Numbered from the stretch's first letter, positions 26,234 through 39,180 are shown. The stretch is 64,000 nucleotides of DNA from Tubulanus polymorphus (GCF_964204645.1 NC_134027.1:3026485-3090484), one strand, 5' to 3'. The notes: generated by a model from the letters alone, not told the origin. Numbers and translations: made by a program.

Positions 26234-28972
26234 GATTGTTTTGTTCTAGATATCGGATCAAAAGTTTGAGCAAAGGTTTGATTTATTTATCAAGTCACGT
26301 CTTCTGAGTTGAGCAAAGTGTAAGATTTTAAGGTGTAATTGTTCACTTACGGTATGAACTGGCCGCCTGATATAAATGGCCAGTCTAGTTTTTATTTGTC
26401 TGTGATAATTGAATGTATATTTGTAAATTATGTTAGTAAATTACGATTGTTAAAAAAGGAATATCTCGTTTATCTCGTCATAGCTGAGATGGTCATTGTT
26501 TTGATGCCTAATCCAAATGACTAATGCTACTAGTAAATTGAATTGAAAATACAAATTGGGACTCGAGAATAGTTCTGACTTCAGTAATGAGACATCATAT
26601 CCATTGATGACTAATTATCTGAGTTTGACTGTAAATATATCTTAATGTGTGTAAAGTACCACTTGTACTCGTAATTGAGAAAGGTATGTGAATTCATGGG
26701 GAGTAAAAGTACACTAGAGAATGCATAGTTCGGATGTGCTAAACTCAGATATACACACATGTCTGTCAATCTCTGAAGTCCCAGTGCATTTTAGAATAAG
26801 ATGGTACAAAATATACGATTAAGTCAGATTTCATAAGGCGGACTCAGATAGAATATCTCTGTCCAATTAACAATTGTCATATATTTTCATGTTTCTAACT
26901 CAGATCAAAAATTCCAAGATCTGTCTTAACTGAATACATGTATTTAATGCATAGGTGGCACAACTTCAGTAATCATTATTGTCAGTAAAAGATAGAATAG
27001 ACAAGTTACTTTACACTGATTTATGATTCTCAAGCTATTGTCACGCGATTAGCAGGGTAGTAGTATATAATGTTGTGCGTGTAAAAACAGAACATTAAAT
27101 ACAATATGTTTAGATTGGAGAAAAAAAATAACGTCAATAATGTCAATCGTCCTCTTTGACCTTCAGATGCAGATGAATTTGACTGTAGTTCATGTGGGTT
27201 TGACATGACACTGTCATGGCTTACCATTACCCTGATAGGCTTGTAGTTGTCTTGCCTTCTGGCTGGCAGATTCGCACGCGCACATGCATCATATGAATTT
27301 GATTTTTGTCGCGCTATAAATCATAATTCTAAGAGAAATGTTCTATTATTCATAGAAATTATATGGTATTTATCACATTTAGGCTGCGTCCATTTACGTA
27401 CGAAAAACTTCTCTTACGAAAAATAGCAAGATCTTTTGTACATGTGTAACTGAGAATATGCACTCCAAGTCAAACCAGAAATCACGGTCCCAAGTGATCC
27501 AACTTATGCGTACTTTACTCTACATGTCTTACTGGTGCAGTGAACTTCGTTTTAAGTCGATGCTTTCTTAAGAAATAAATTGAATTTTACAAGGTCCTCA
27601 AATATAATTCATCGGTTTCAACGAATTTTGTCCCAAACAGGAGATTTTTAATCATTTCATACTGGATACAACATATTTTCTGGTCCCCTGAAGTTTGTTG
27701 CGACGAGTTTGACTGCACCAGTTGTGAAGAAGTCATATCCATAGTGCTTGGTGTAAACAGCTTCGTCCAGGATATATTCACTGTTTTTTGCTTAAAATAA
27801 AATAATATTGCCTAATGCCTAGAAAGAAAGAAGGTATTCACAGTAGTTATTTTGAATCATAGTCGATAAGCTGATAGCTTATGTAAATACCAGAAGCTAG
27901 CTTTCATCAACCGCAGAACAGAGCAACGATACGAGAATTATCTGATAGAATAATCATTTTATTTTATAAAAGATCTCACAACAATTATAAAAGTATTGTT
28001 TGTGTCAGAAATAACCTCGCAACAACATACAAAACAAAAGAAGCAGACTGCATTGAACTCTTCCAGGTGATCTTATTGTATGAAAACTCTTTCACAGTCG
28101 ACTTCTTTTTGGCAAACATCAATCAACTCAAAAATGACAAGGTCTCGTGTATGACATTAGATGATATAAAACATAGTTATCATTTATTACAAAACTTGCA
28201 TATAATACTACATTTATACAATACTACAATGTTACACTATTATACTGTCAGACATGGCGATTATTTTGTGGTGGTTGAGTTGTGTGAAACGACACAAAAA
28301 GTAACATTCAAGCATCCTGGTTATGTCAACATGATGAGACATGTTGTATTCATTATAAATGATAATCATAAATTAATTTCTCAAACTATTTCTCATGACA
28401 ATCGAATATTATACCGAACATGATATATTTGCATCAACAACATTTGAGTACTTTAGTATGTCTGATCGTTTTAAATGACTTTTAAAATTATTCCTTTTCA
28501 ATTTTTTAACGGTGTGAGCACAATTCAACATATGACTTGGAGCGAAACATACATGTATAATGAAGTTTATTAGGTGAAGCAGTGACTTAAATACGATCAA
28601 GTGATTTCATAACCATAATCACATCAATACCTATATCATATACCGGTAATAGTCAATGAAGAAAAAAAAACATTAAAAATCTGAAAAATTTAACAGATCA
28701 GTAATAACTTGAAAAACTGTGAGTAGAAACAAACAGAACTAATGAATAACTTTTTTTACACGGATTTCAATCCTTTAGAAAAATGCCATCATTTTTGCTC
28801 GATTTCATTTCAATTAGAATATGATATCAGACAATCAGTAATTGTTTGAATTTGTACCATAGAAAATGAGTTTGAAATGCAGATCAGAAAGAACTATAAA
28901 TCCTGCAATGAATCATGGCAGTTACTTAGACCGGGAATGACCAGATAGATAGTTTGATTCCAATATTTCCTT
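26234..28972. other. Convergent 3' flanks of OPTN-like and TMX3 genes
   Basis: No coding exon is recognised. The minus-strand TMX3 transcript probably ends here; AATAAA signals on the minus strand occur at 28566-28571 and 27958-27963, for example. A 118-codon plus-strand frame at 28067-28423 starts with GTG, is AT-rich and lies opposite the probable TMX3 3'UTR, so I do not call it a gene. Confidence 0.5.
27958..27963 (-). terminator. Candidate distal TMX3 poly(A) signal
   Basis: AATAAA on the minus strand, about 1 kb after the TMX3 stop. An AATAAA at 28566-28571 is closer, so the site actually used is uncertain. Confidence 0.3.
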
Positions 28973-31900
28973 TCACTCTTTCTTGATGTGATCAGAAGGT
29001 TTGTCAGTTATTGCGTTTTGGTTACCGGTATCACCACCTGAAATTAATAGAAAAAAATGAAGAACTTGATTAAGACAAAGAGTGTAGTGAAAAAAGCCCG
29101 AGAAGAATCGTTACAAACCTTCGATTGGCTGTTCAACTTCTTCATCTTCATCTTCTGGTCCATCGTACGGTTCCATACAACACAATCCATAACAAACTAC
29201 GCTAATTATCGCTGTCGGTATACAAAACATGATGAAAAACAACAATCTTGATTCCGACCAAATACCCTGAAAATAGCAACGAATTATTGAAACATCCCAG
29301 TTTAAACTATAAGATTAAAACCCACTATATACAGATCTGAAGGATTGAAAATTTATTTATCGAGAAATAAAATCAAAAGACTCAATGTTTCGAACTTTCT
29401 GTAGAGACCACCATCATCATTGTCACACCTGACTATGTACAGAGGGAGTCCAAAATGTTGATCTTTGATGAATTGATTTTGCTTTCAATCTTCTGAATCT
29501 TTATGTCAAGGTTTCAATCTTATTATGTATTCTCAACATCTACATGTGAGGCTGTTATAGCAGTAAAACCTCTATAGTAAACGCCTACAGGACCGAGCAA
29601 AAAGTGTCCACTATTGAGGTGTTCACCATAAGGAGGGTCAGGCCATGATGGGACATAGGTCGACACCTAATATCGCCCTATGAATCCACAACTGCAGACA
29701 AAGCCAAATATTGAATTATCTAAATTAAGACTATAACACGCTTTCATCTAAGTATAATGACTAATCTAGTCAATTATACATGACCACTCTTCACTACAGA
29801 AGCGATAAAGGGCCTTGAGATGTCGCGTTCCAACTCGACAAGTCGCCATATTTATGTCGATATATCGTGATATATCACGTCAAGTCGACATGAATATGTC
29901 GATATATCGTGACGTTTTGACGACATATTTCGTTTTCACGACCACTTTCCTCGCGACAAGTCGACATATTCATGACGACTTACAACTCAGTCGTCATATC
30001 ACTGGTGTCCTCATCTTACATTTAGACATGTCTTCAAATGACGACTTGTCCTGTGGAAAATGGGCAAAAAAGCGAAATTTGTCGTGAAAACGTCACGATA
30101 TGTCGACATATTCATGTCGACTTGACGCGATATATCGCGATATATCGACATAAATATGGCGACTTGTTGAGTTTGAACGCGACAACTCGAGGCACTTTAT
30201 CGCTTCCGTACTTCAATGTAGGGAGGTAAATTGAACCTTCTGTTACAGAAACAATGTTCACTCTTCACTATAGAGAGGTGTTCACATTATAAGGAGGTAA
30301 TGATGTATGTATTTTTAGATAGGAAAATTTTGGAACCGGCAAAAGGTGTTCACTAAGGTAGGATGAGGTGTTCGCTATAGTGAGGTGTTCACTAAGAGAG
30401 GTTTTAATGTATTGTGTATTACGAATGAACTATCAATTTCCATCAAAGAAAATGAAGAGAAACTTACAGCAACAGTAGTTATAATATCATAAAATACACG
30501 CTTCAAACGTTGTAAGACACCAGTTCCACCGTAAGCCTGTAATATATTCATAAATCGGTGAAATACCTTCCACTAGTTTGTATTATTATTAAATACCAAA
30601 TGAGCTTCCACTAGACTTACAGGAATCTTTTCGCTTTTTATGTCTTCTAAGAATTTTTCGAGCTCGGGTAAAGTCATGTTTTCAATCGGCATTTCTGATA
30701 GATAGTAATATTGAGTATCTGTATTGAGTACTAGTAGATTAGGTGTAGCCATTGTAGACATTGTTATTGAATTTACAGTTTCTGTATCATCCATCCATGC
30801 AAACTGGTAATCACTGAAAATTCATAGTAACTCATAATCAATTGTCCTCTCTTGTCAAATGAGGTAAAATGAGCGAATACTTCGGGATCTATAGCGACAA
30901 ATCTGCTACTTGCGCGCTACAAGGGTAGAAATTATTAAGCAATACTTACTCGTGGTACTTTTCACGTTTCTGTTTAGCTAAAATGTCTAGCATTTCTTTG
31001 CATCTGAAAAAAAAGTAACCAAAACAAGTTGTTACATATTATGTATGCTGTATGTCTAGTTTAGTTAGGAGTTAATTATAGTTAATATACCCTTCAGACT
31101 TTTGAGTACTTTCATTCCAAAATGAAGATATACAAGGAACCGTTTGTTATCGAGATTAGAAGCTGCAGCCAATTATCCCGATATTCACGCGTATGTTCAA
31201 ATTTCATATCGATTTTTGTACGCGATCAAATGTCTTTATTTCTATTGGCTGCGTATTTTCTGGTTGCCCGATGTTGTAGATATAACGGCAAACGAGAAAA
31301 AATAAAGAGCCAGCAGTCATAGCATCGAGTAACTATTGATTACCATCGTGAAGTGAGCGTGAATGCGGGTGGTATAATCTAGAAGAATCCTGATCAGACC
31401 AGTAACAAATGATGCAATTTATTGCGGGGTGAAATAAAACGCTATATACGTCTGTGATATATTAGCAGAGCAAATACTTGAATGTTGTATATACAGACTA
31501 TGATTTAATTCAATTGAACGTGTATTTCTCTAGATAGGACCACACATCTATAATTGAAATGATGTTGAAGAATGGTCAGACCTGATTATCCGTGTTATCT
31601 TAGTTGTATAAAAAAAAAACGATTTTGATAGGAGACAAAAAAATTTAAAATTGAGCAGTGCACCGAACCAGACCAGACGCGATGAAACTGTTTTATCTTA
31701 TAAAACTCTGCATGTTTTCTCATTTAATCTCGGCTGGAACGAAAGAAGGTTAAAAACCAGGAATTTTTCTCATGATTAGCTGCATCAAATATTACGTATC
31801 TGCAGCGCGATAAAAAACTCGATGCCACACGAGCAGCAATTGGGCAATCGTTTTCAGTAAATGAAATATCATCACTATATTCATCATAATACAGGCAATT

Positions 31901-34900
31901 ATCAAATAGTGTTACATTTTTAGGTGATAAATTGTGGTGAATTATGAGGATATGAGGATAATAACCTAGCAAATAGATCAATTCTAATGAATACTGTCGT
32001 CACTCAATATTTTACACTAGGATGAATAGATGTTCCAGTATTTTCATCCCACTGGTGCATACTTTTAGAAACTACCTGCACCTTATGATATATTATATCA
32101 TGAATTCACGTTAAAAATATGGGGTGATCTAATTTATCAAACTAAATATGTAAGATCATATTATGACTGTTATGCAGTCAGGTAAAGCTTACAGGTTTTC
32201 TCGTATTTAGATAATAAAATATACGCAAGTCGTGGCCATTTTTTCTTTGGATGAAAAATATTTACATAATTATACATTGAATATCTTGACAAAACAAACT
32301 TCATTCGCACACATTCCGGAAACTCTACGATCTGAGAATTCTGCTGAAGATATACTTCAGAACCGACACTATATGTTTAGACAATTGAAAGTGTATTCAT
32401 CGAAATGTTTAGTTTAGTAAGTCATCTACAATTATTACGGCAGCGTTGTTCAATATAAAAAAAACTCCGACCTCTCCCAGCAACAATCAATTAAACTTAA
32501 AAGAAAAATTGGATCAACATTCGATCAAATATAACCCGATTCTTTAAAGGCGCACAATTTAATATCGCTCGTCCCTAGATGAACAACGATGAAGACCAAT
32601 CATGTTTCATCAATTATTTGAATGATATCATAAACGCTTGTGCGATGAGCGATCCGGTGCGCGCTCCACTCATTCAGCAGTTTGTGATATTGTAGACAAG
32701 ACACGGAAAGAGTTCACTACAGTCGGAGCAACATTAGTAATTGTTCAAGTGCCAACTTATAAACATGGTTGCGAGCGGGATATGTTTGATTCGGATTATT
32801 TTACCGAACTTTTTTATAAGACGATGTTATCTAGTTTTATTACTGGTACTAATCAACTGTTTGGTGACTGAGATTCACGCGAACTATCCGTGGTACTACG
32901 GAGCTGAACAGTATTACCGTAAAAAAGCGAAAGTCTCGACGAAAAAGTGCTCGTATTCGCTGGTTATAAACGAAGTTAAAGCCCAAGATTGTCCGCAGAT
33001 TATGCAGAAACTGCAGCCTCACACGAGGCACAGCGACATCGTATCAGACAATATCAACTACAACGACGAAATCATGCAAAAACTTAAAAAACTCAATCAT
33101 CTCGAGAAAAAGTTATTCTCCGCCGAAAAACGAATGGAGACCACGGAAGCTTTGCTCAAAGCGAAACTGATGAATGCGTCGAAGCAAGGCATTCGCATGA
33201 AAAACATGGAGAAAAAGATGCAGAAATATCAACAAATGCTTCGTAATATGGAACAGAAAATGCTGGAAGTGATGGTGAACGTCGGGGAGGTGAATATAAT
33301 GCTCGATAAGAGATTACCAACAAGAGGACATTTACACTCGAAGAAAATAGATGTCGAATCTGCACCAAAAGTGAGGAAATGTCAAGGGATAGGAGCTAAC
33401 TATACCAATCTCAAAGGTGCGTACGATATCAACTATGAAATAATGAGGCACAATAACCTTAACTGAATATATGACTAATAAATGCCTTCCTAATAGCCGT
33501 CAAATCAGATTTAATCATAGACAAACAGTTAGTCTTTTTAGTGATAATTTGTTTCCATCTTGACATAAATCTATATTGACTCAACCTAGTAATTACGGCT
33601 ATCAAATTGTTTGGGGGGATTTTTATCTTATCTTTCTCAATTTCCCAAAAGAATCTAAACCAGAGATTTGATAGCGGTGAATATATGATCATTTTTAATC
33701 CATGTCATCTTTTAAAGTTGGCTTATAACTAAAAAGAGTTCATTCAATGTTAGACAGATAAGTTCATTGTTCTATGTGACATTTCGATCATAAAAATTAA
33801 TTAATTTCATATGTAGTGTTTATCATTGGCATTAGAGTCATCCCAGACGATTATACTACTATTATCATGTCTGAGTGCCATAATGAATGAAAATGATATA
33901 TGCAGCCATAAAAATGCGATGCGATGCGAAAAGAATTCCGAACATACAGCATAGATGAACTTCAAAATTCATGATTACAATAACATTTTCATATCTGAGC
34001 TGAAAACAAATGTTTTATCTTCTGCGCATTTTTCCCTTTGCACAATTTCCTTTCATGCCCAGAAATGGTTAGAACTTGTAAATAGCTGTGGTCACCCAGT
34101 TATTCTCATTCTCCACTCTTAATTAATTCCAGTCCAAATAAAAAGCTCATAATCCGAACACCAGCTGAAATAGATTATTACAACCTGCGTACTAGAATAT
34201 TATCCTACCATTTAATAATCCACCCCGAACAAAACATCGATGACGTTTGTCAATTATTTCAATAATTCTAATAACCAATTGACATTTTGAGGTCACGATA
34301 AACTACATCCAGAAATCCGTCTGTCTGTGAAATGCTCATCATTAAAGCAACGCTCAAATAGGATTCGCTCTATGGTTACATCAAGCGATTTTTAAACAAT
34401 ACACAAGCGAAATCGGAAGTTGTTCATCTGTTAGTGATTAAAATTGATCTTCAAGCTGTTTCGAAAAGGATTCATGTCATACATATATGATTGTTTCATA
34501 TCAACATACCCCCAATCCCACGGGCTTAGCCAGCATGCAGCCAGGCCTAAACTTTTTGTGTCAAGTCATCATTTTAAAAACCTTTAATTCAAATCCATAA
34601 ATTTGCTGGAAGAGTTTACGAGTGTAACTCAATCACTCCTAAATCAACTCTTTTATTTTCTATTGTGTTTTTAAGTGATGTTGAAATAATAGTGGCTTGT
34701 ATTTTGACATTTTCGTGCGAACAAATTTTAAAATCCTGGCTTCGCCGCTGAGTAAAAAATACAAGTAATAACTTTTGACTAATCAGGCCGGGTCCCTACA
34801 GATAGATCAGTCATTCTTGGATATAAGGAGTTTTAAGGAGAAAATCTCAAATTTCGAGTAAGCAAAAAGAGTCAAAAGTTAAATGAGTTTCAAGCATCAT

Positions 34901-37900
34901 TAAAGCATTTTCCGTTTAGAAGTCGTCGGGACCTTGCTAATGAGAAAAATCATTATATACTTTCAGACTGTCAACAGGCGTTTCTGCGCGGCCATCGTGA
35001 AAGTGGAGTTTACTATATAACACCTTTATACGCGGCGTGCCCGATACCTGTGTGGTGCGATATGGAAACGCCCGGTGGTGGCTGGACGGTACTCAGTCGT
35101 CGGATGGACGGTTCGTGTAGTTTCTTCCACGACTGGAAAACGTATCGCAACGGTTTCTGCGACATCACTCGCGAATTCTGGCTCGGTAACGATAACATCT
35201 TCCTTCTATCGCAACAAGACAATTATAGACTACGCGTCGACCTTTGGGATTTTAAAGGCAGTCGAGTGTACGCCGAGTACGAGGTGTTCTACATCGACGG
35301 CGAACGAGATAACTATAGATTACACGTGGGCAATTATTCCGGCACAGCGGGAGACGCCTTCGCTAAACACAACAATATCCAGTTCAGTACGGCAGATAGG
35401 GATAACGATGCTTGGGATGGATATCATTGCGCTAAAGAGTGGCACGCCGGTTGGTGGTACAATAACTGCTGGTTCGCGTATCTCACCGGACCGTATTTCA
35501 ACCACACGGATGTGGAATTCCGAGGAATCTCTTGGAACGAATGGAAACACGAACAGTTAATGAAAGCCGAAATGAAGATCACGCCGATTTTAAGCTTCAA
35601 GATTAAACCCTAAATTGATGTTTAAATCGTTCCGATCCAAAATTAAATACAGTCGAACCCGCTTTATTTGGATCGGTTTAATCTCATTAAACGGATTAAT
35701 TCGATCGGTCTAAAATGATCCGAGTTAAGCGCGTTTGACTGTAGCTGGAGTTAATGTAATGTGTAAACTTGTTTCTTCCTACCTGCTATTGACCTGTTTA
35801 TCGTCATTTTGTTTCTCAGTTATAGCCAGAATAACGAGCAGTTTTTTCGTTCTACCGAGGTCGTTGATATGGGCGCCACCGATACGAGGAAATGCGGTAA
35901 ATCTTTCCTTATTGATCCATTGTTCCAGATCTTTCCTCGATCCTTCTCCCCATTCAGCTGAAAATCAAAATATCATGGTTCCCAGGGTTACAATAATGAA
36001 TTCAAAATGCCCAAGTATTTCACTGGGGGTTTTTCAATTTTCTCAAATTGAAATGGAGCCTTCATGAAATGGACAGATGCTATTATACTACAGGGACGTC
36101 AACATTCTATTGGTGATTGGTTGATAAATCGCTGAACAGTTGCCCATGGCAAATACTTGAAATATTTCTCAGATTAGAGGAAACTCAACAAAATTCCCAA
36201 ATATTTCAACGCAGGAAATATCATTTAGTTTTTCCTGATTTCCTGGTACTGTGCATCAAGTGTGAGAATCCCGGAAACATTCCCTTAAACAACTTTTCGC
36301 ATGTCTCTTTACTGTTTTTAATATCGTATAGAAAATAGAAAGTAACTTACATTGAAATGAATAATGAGTTGCGTCTTTAAACACTACAACAGCAGGGACG
36401 TGAGATGGACGGAATTCCTATAACATAACACAAAAGATATTAACTCACATTAGACTTTTTTTTAATAACTAGCCCAATGGAAGGTTTTGAACCATAAATG
36501 AAAAAAAAGTTTTTTCAATTTTTATTTATATTTCAGGCATTTTTCTGGTGCTACAGGTCAGAAATCTGTTTTTTATTTCTTTAATTTTCTTCCCTTTTCC
36601 CCGAGAACTATGGCTGTTAATCTGTCATCCGAACTAATGAAAAAGCATTGTATTGTACCATCCAAACACAATTCCAATGCATTTGCATCAATTTTACATA
36701 AAGTCTAACCACAGGAATAAAAGAACTTTCCTTAATTCATTATCATCAATCTTGAAAAAAAAATTTCAAAATTAATTCTCACAAACCCGATGAAAGTACT
36801 TACTTCTGGAAGAATTTTTTCAGATCCAGCATAAAAGTAACTGTGTACAATATATTGTTCCGCTAAACTCTTGAATTTAGTCTAAATTTAGAATAGAGAA
36901 GGTTTTATATTACAAGATAATCAATGTCTGCAACATTGACAAATGACAATCTAACACATGAATCGTAATTCTATCTAAACACAATAGATGGCAGCACGCT
37001 TCTATACATCACAGAAATATGATTTTCTTTGAAGACTGCAAAAACTGTGAACAAATCAATAACGTCAGCAGCCCTGTATACATAGGCCTATATATGACTT
37101 TCAAGAAATATTACAAACAATCAATACTCACATATATATCTCCATACGGATCAGTAATATCACCAGCGAATAGGAAAAACACAGAATCACTGTGAAGACT
37201 TCGAACTTCATTGAATTTACCCAAACTCGTTAACTCACGAACAGCAGGTCTGCAAAATTATCACAATATTTTGGAAACTGATTGAAAACTCACTTTAAAT
37301 CCCTGGGGTCAGTATCACAATCATGGCTAAGACTTAAGACTAGTCTAAGATCATCTTAGTTCTATACAGACTAACGACCTAAAACTAGTCTTTAAGATTT
37401 AATACGACCACTTTAGCTAAACTGGGTCCAAAACTGATAAAGATAAATCAACGTACCCATCAGCTCTTTTAGTAAATGCAATCATATCTTCTTGAGTTCG
37501 TTCTCCTGAATGTGTATAATGCTTCTCACCTTTTATACTTCAAAAACAGAAATGTATATTTCCTATAGATAATAGTCTTCTGATAATCAGTGCGATCTTT
37601 CTAGAAATTAACTTACAATTTAATGGTTGGAAACCCTTTCACATCAAATTGTGTAGCAGCATTTTGATATTTGGTGCTGTCAATTTTCGCGACTGTAATA
37701 GGCGTATTTTTGAATGCCATGCCGACTCGGTGAAAAACTGGTGCCATTTTCCTGCAATGTCCGCACCACGGCGCATAGAACTACAAAACAGGTTTTATTG
37801 TTGTTTAGCATCAAAATTCAAAATTTTGTTGCATTATAGTAGTATTAGTAGATATAATTCAAGCCATATTCGGCGATAAATGAACAACTCACCATAACAA

Positions 37901-38240
37901 GGTAAGGATCATTTCCTCTTTTGGTTAAAAAGCTGAATAAAAACGAAAGAAATCGAAGAACTATCAAGTGAACTGAATATTATATTCCATTCGATTAAAA
38001 TTTGAGAACTGTCAAATTTAATAAAATATATTGAAATTTGATTCATCTTCGATTCGACACTTACTCATCTGATAATTCTTTCACAGCTTGAGATGCAACC
38101 AATCCGAGGAAACCTAGAAAACAATCACAATCGTCCGATTATTTCAATACGTTCAATACTATAATCACGGATAGAAATACATTGTAAAACAAATATTTAC
38201 CGGCAAGAAAGGAGATGACATATAATTTTCGGGCAGCCAT
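28973..38240 (-). CDS. TMX3: TMX3, transmembrane protein disulfide isomerase, 446 aa
   Basis: TMX3 is an ER membrane thiol oxidoreductase. Fourteen minus-strand exons keep frame: 38240-38201, 38113-38065, 37932-37893, 37780-37617, 37537-37457, 37249-37132, 36881-36804, 36417-36351, 35957-35783, 31003-30950, 30813-30621, 30536-30468, 29266-29119 and 29037-28973. The order is signal peptide (MAARKLYVISFLAGFLGLVA), a thioredoxin domain with active site FYAPWCGHC at 44-52, redox-inactive thioredoxin-like domains, a transmembrane helix at about 384-406, and an acidic cytosolic tail ending HIKKE. The length is close to human TMX3 (454 aa), which has the matching LQRLKRIVFDA region (here LQRLKRVFYD). 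Intron 9 (35782-31004) hosts a fibrinogen-related gene on the other strand, and intron 12 holds nested transposons. The ATG is 207 bases from that of PFDN4. Confidence 0.95.
29376..29430 (-). mobile_element. Possible second Penelope-like terminus
   Basis: The minus strand reads GATGGTGGTCTCTACAGAAA then GTTCGAAACATTGAG, an arrangement like the GAAAC-containing ends of Penelope-like elements. The ribozyme stems are not convincing and no coding sequence is nearby. It lies in TMX3 intron 12. Confidence 0.3.
29561..30409. mobile_element. Outer MITE with TIR CAGTAAAACCTCT in TMX3 intron 12
   Basis: The left end cagtaaaacctctatagt (29561) mirrors the right end, which reads cattaaaacctctcttagt on the opposite strand (ending 30409). 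Internal sub-repeats such as gtgttcact recur near both ends. The element is interrupted by a second inverted-repeat element, which makes it the older insertion. Confidence 0.7.
29796..30207. mobile_element. Foldback MITE nested inside the outer MITE
   Basis: Almost the whole element is one inverted repeat. The left arm, from agaagcgataaag through atgtcgcgtt, gacaagtcgccatatttatg and gtcgatatatcg, is matched by the complement of the right arm over roughly 150 bp with few mismatches. A transcript would form a very long hairpin. A possible 5-bp target duplication (cttca) flanks it. Confidence 0.8.
32765..35613 (+). CDS. Secreted fibrinogen-related protein (FReD), 432 aa, nested in TMX3
   Basis: Proteins with a fibrinogen-like domain act as lectins or extracellular ligands (ficolin, angiopoietin and FIBCD1 types). 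Two exons, 32765-33416 and 34967-35613, join in phase 1. The ATG (aacATGg, good context) opens a hydrophobic leader of about 39 residues (RRCYLVLLLVLINCL) that could be a signal peptide or a signal anchor. Residues of about 95-195 form a Lys/Glu/Met-rich coiled coil, probably for oligomerisation. The second exon encodes the whole fibrinogen domain: WCDMETPGGGWTVLSRRMDG, FWLGND, the calcium-site region ADRDNDAWDGYHCA, and GWWYNNCWFAYLTGPY. It ends with FKIKP. The gene lies wholly inside TMX3 intron 9 on the opposite strand. Whether it binds sugars or a receptor cannot be told. Confidence 0.92.
35642..35647 (+). terminator. Candidate poly(A) signal of the FReD gene
   Basis: ATTAAA 29 bases after the stop, directly next to a MITE and only about 140 bases from the opposing TMX3 exon 9. 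A short 3'UTR would avoid overlap with that exon. Confidence 0.35.
35648..35743. mobile_element. 96-bp MITE with TA-flanked inverted ends
   Basis: TACAGTCGAACCCGCTT at the left end matches the complement of AAGCGCGTTTGACTGTA at the right end, with two mismatches. The outermost TA bases fit a Tc1/mariner-type target site. It sits between the FReD stop codon and TMX3 exon 9. Confidence 0.7.
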
Positions 38241-38447
38241 TTTGAGGGGAATAATTGACGCTACAGTAGCATGTCAGTGTGGAAATTCCTGATTGGACAA
38301 ATATAAAATCCAAATATTTCGGCATTTCTTTCACAGGATATTTGTAACAAAAATATATCATTTTTTCTAGTTGAGATTATATATCTTTCTTACGTTGCAA
38401 ACGTGTTCATTAGTTATATAGTCAAGTGCTGCAACAACCAGATCAAG
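38241..38447. promoter_or_regulatory. Bidirectional promoter interval TMX3 / PFDN4
   Basis: Only 207 bases separate the two start codons of divergently transcribed genes, so both 5'UTRs and both core promoters must lie here. No TATA box is obvious in a convincing position for either gene. Confidence 0.6.
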
Positions 38448-39180
38448 ATGGCCGCCGTTGCTCAGAAAAACAAGGTTTGTTGCTTTAATTCGATGAATCT
38501 TGATCAAATGTTTCACAGAATTTATATCAAAGTTTGTTAGAAATAATATATTTTATATATTCTATCAAGCTATTCTATTCGAAATTATTTCCATTGTATG
38601 GTACCCTAAGTGTGAAGGGATTTGTTCGTTTATTGACTTGATAGGTGGCAGCACCTGACAGTCTGAATCCACATTCGGGATAGTTAATCGCCCTCTAAAT
38701 TTTGTATTCTAGGATTCTGAAATCCATGTAACTTTTGAGGATCAACAGCATATCAACAAGTTTGCACGACACAATGCAAAATTACAAGACCTGAAGGATG
38801 AACTGGAAGCTAAAAAGGTTTGTTCGAATTAAATCACTATATGAAAAAAACCCTGAATAAAAATATTTTCTACATCATTTGTCATTGAGAAAAATTATTT
38901 ATTTTAGAAAGAAATGCAAAATCTTGATGACGCAGGTGATGATTTATTGATGGTTGATGATGAATCGGCCCCGATACCTTATATGGTCGGTGAAGTGTTC
39001 GTCTGCATGAATATGGAAGAAACGAATAAAATGTTGGAAAACGCTAAAGAAAATGTGCAGAAAGAGATCAAAAATATAGAAAAACTGTGCGACGATCACA
39101 AACACACTTTATCAGATTTGAAAATAAAACTTTACGCCAAATTCGGAACGAGTATTAATTTAGAGAACGAAGAGGAGTAA
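38448..39180 (+). CDS. PFDN4: Prefoldin subunit 4, 134 aa
   Basis: PFDN4 is a beta-type subunit of the hexameric cytosolic chaperone prefoldin, which hands actin and tubulin to CCT. Three exons, 38448-38474, 38713-38817 and 38908-39180, join in phase 0 throughout. The protein starts MAAVAQKNK, then shows VTFEDQQHINKFARHN (N-terminal helix), DLLMVDDESAPIPYMVGEVF (beta hairpin core) and a C-terminal helix ending NLENEEE. The length equals that of human PFDN4 (134). The gene is head-to-head with TMX3. Confidence 0.96.

Noticed and set aside
28067..28423. 118-codon plus-strand frame as a gene
   Set aside because: GTG start, AT-driven composition, and position opposite the probable TMX3 3'UTR.
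35075..35560. 161-codon frame overlapping the FReD exon
   Set aside because: Alternate-frame shadow; the other frame encodes an unmistakable fibrinogen domain.
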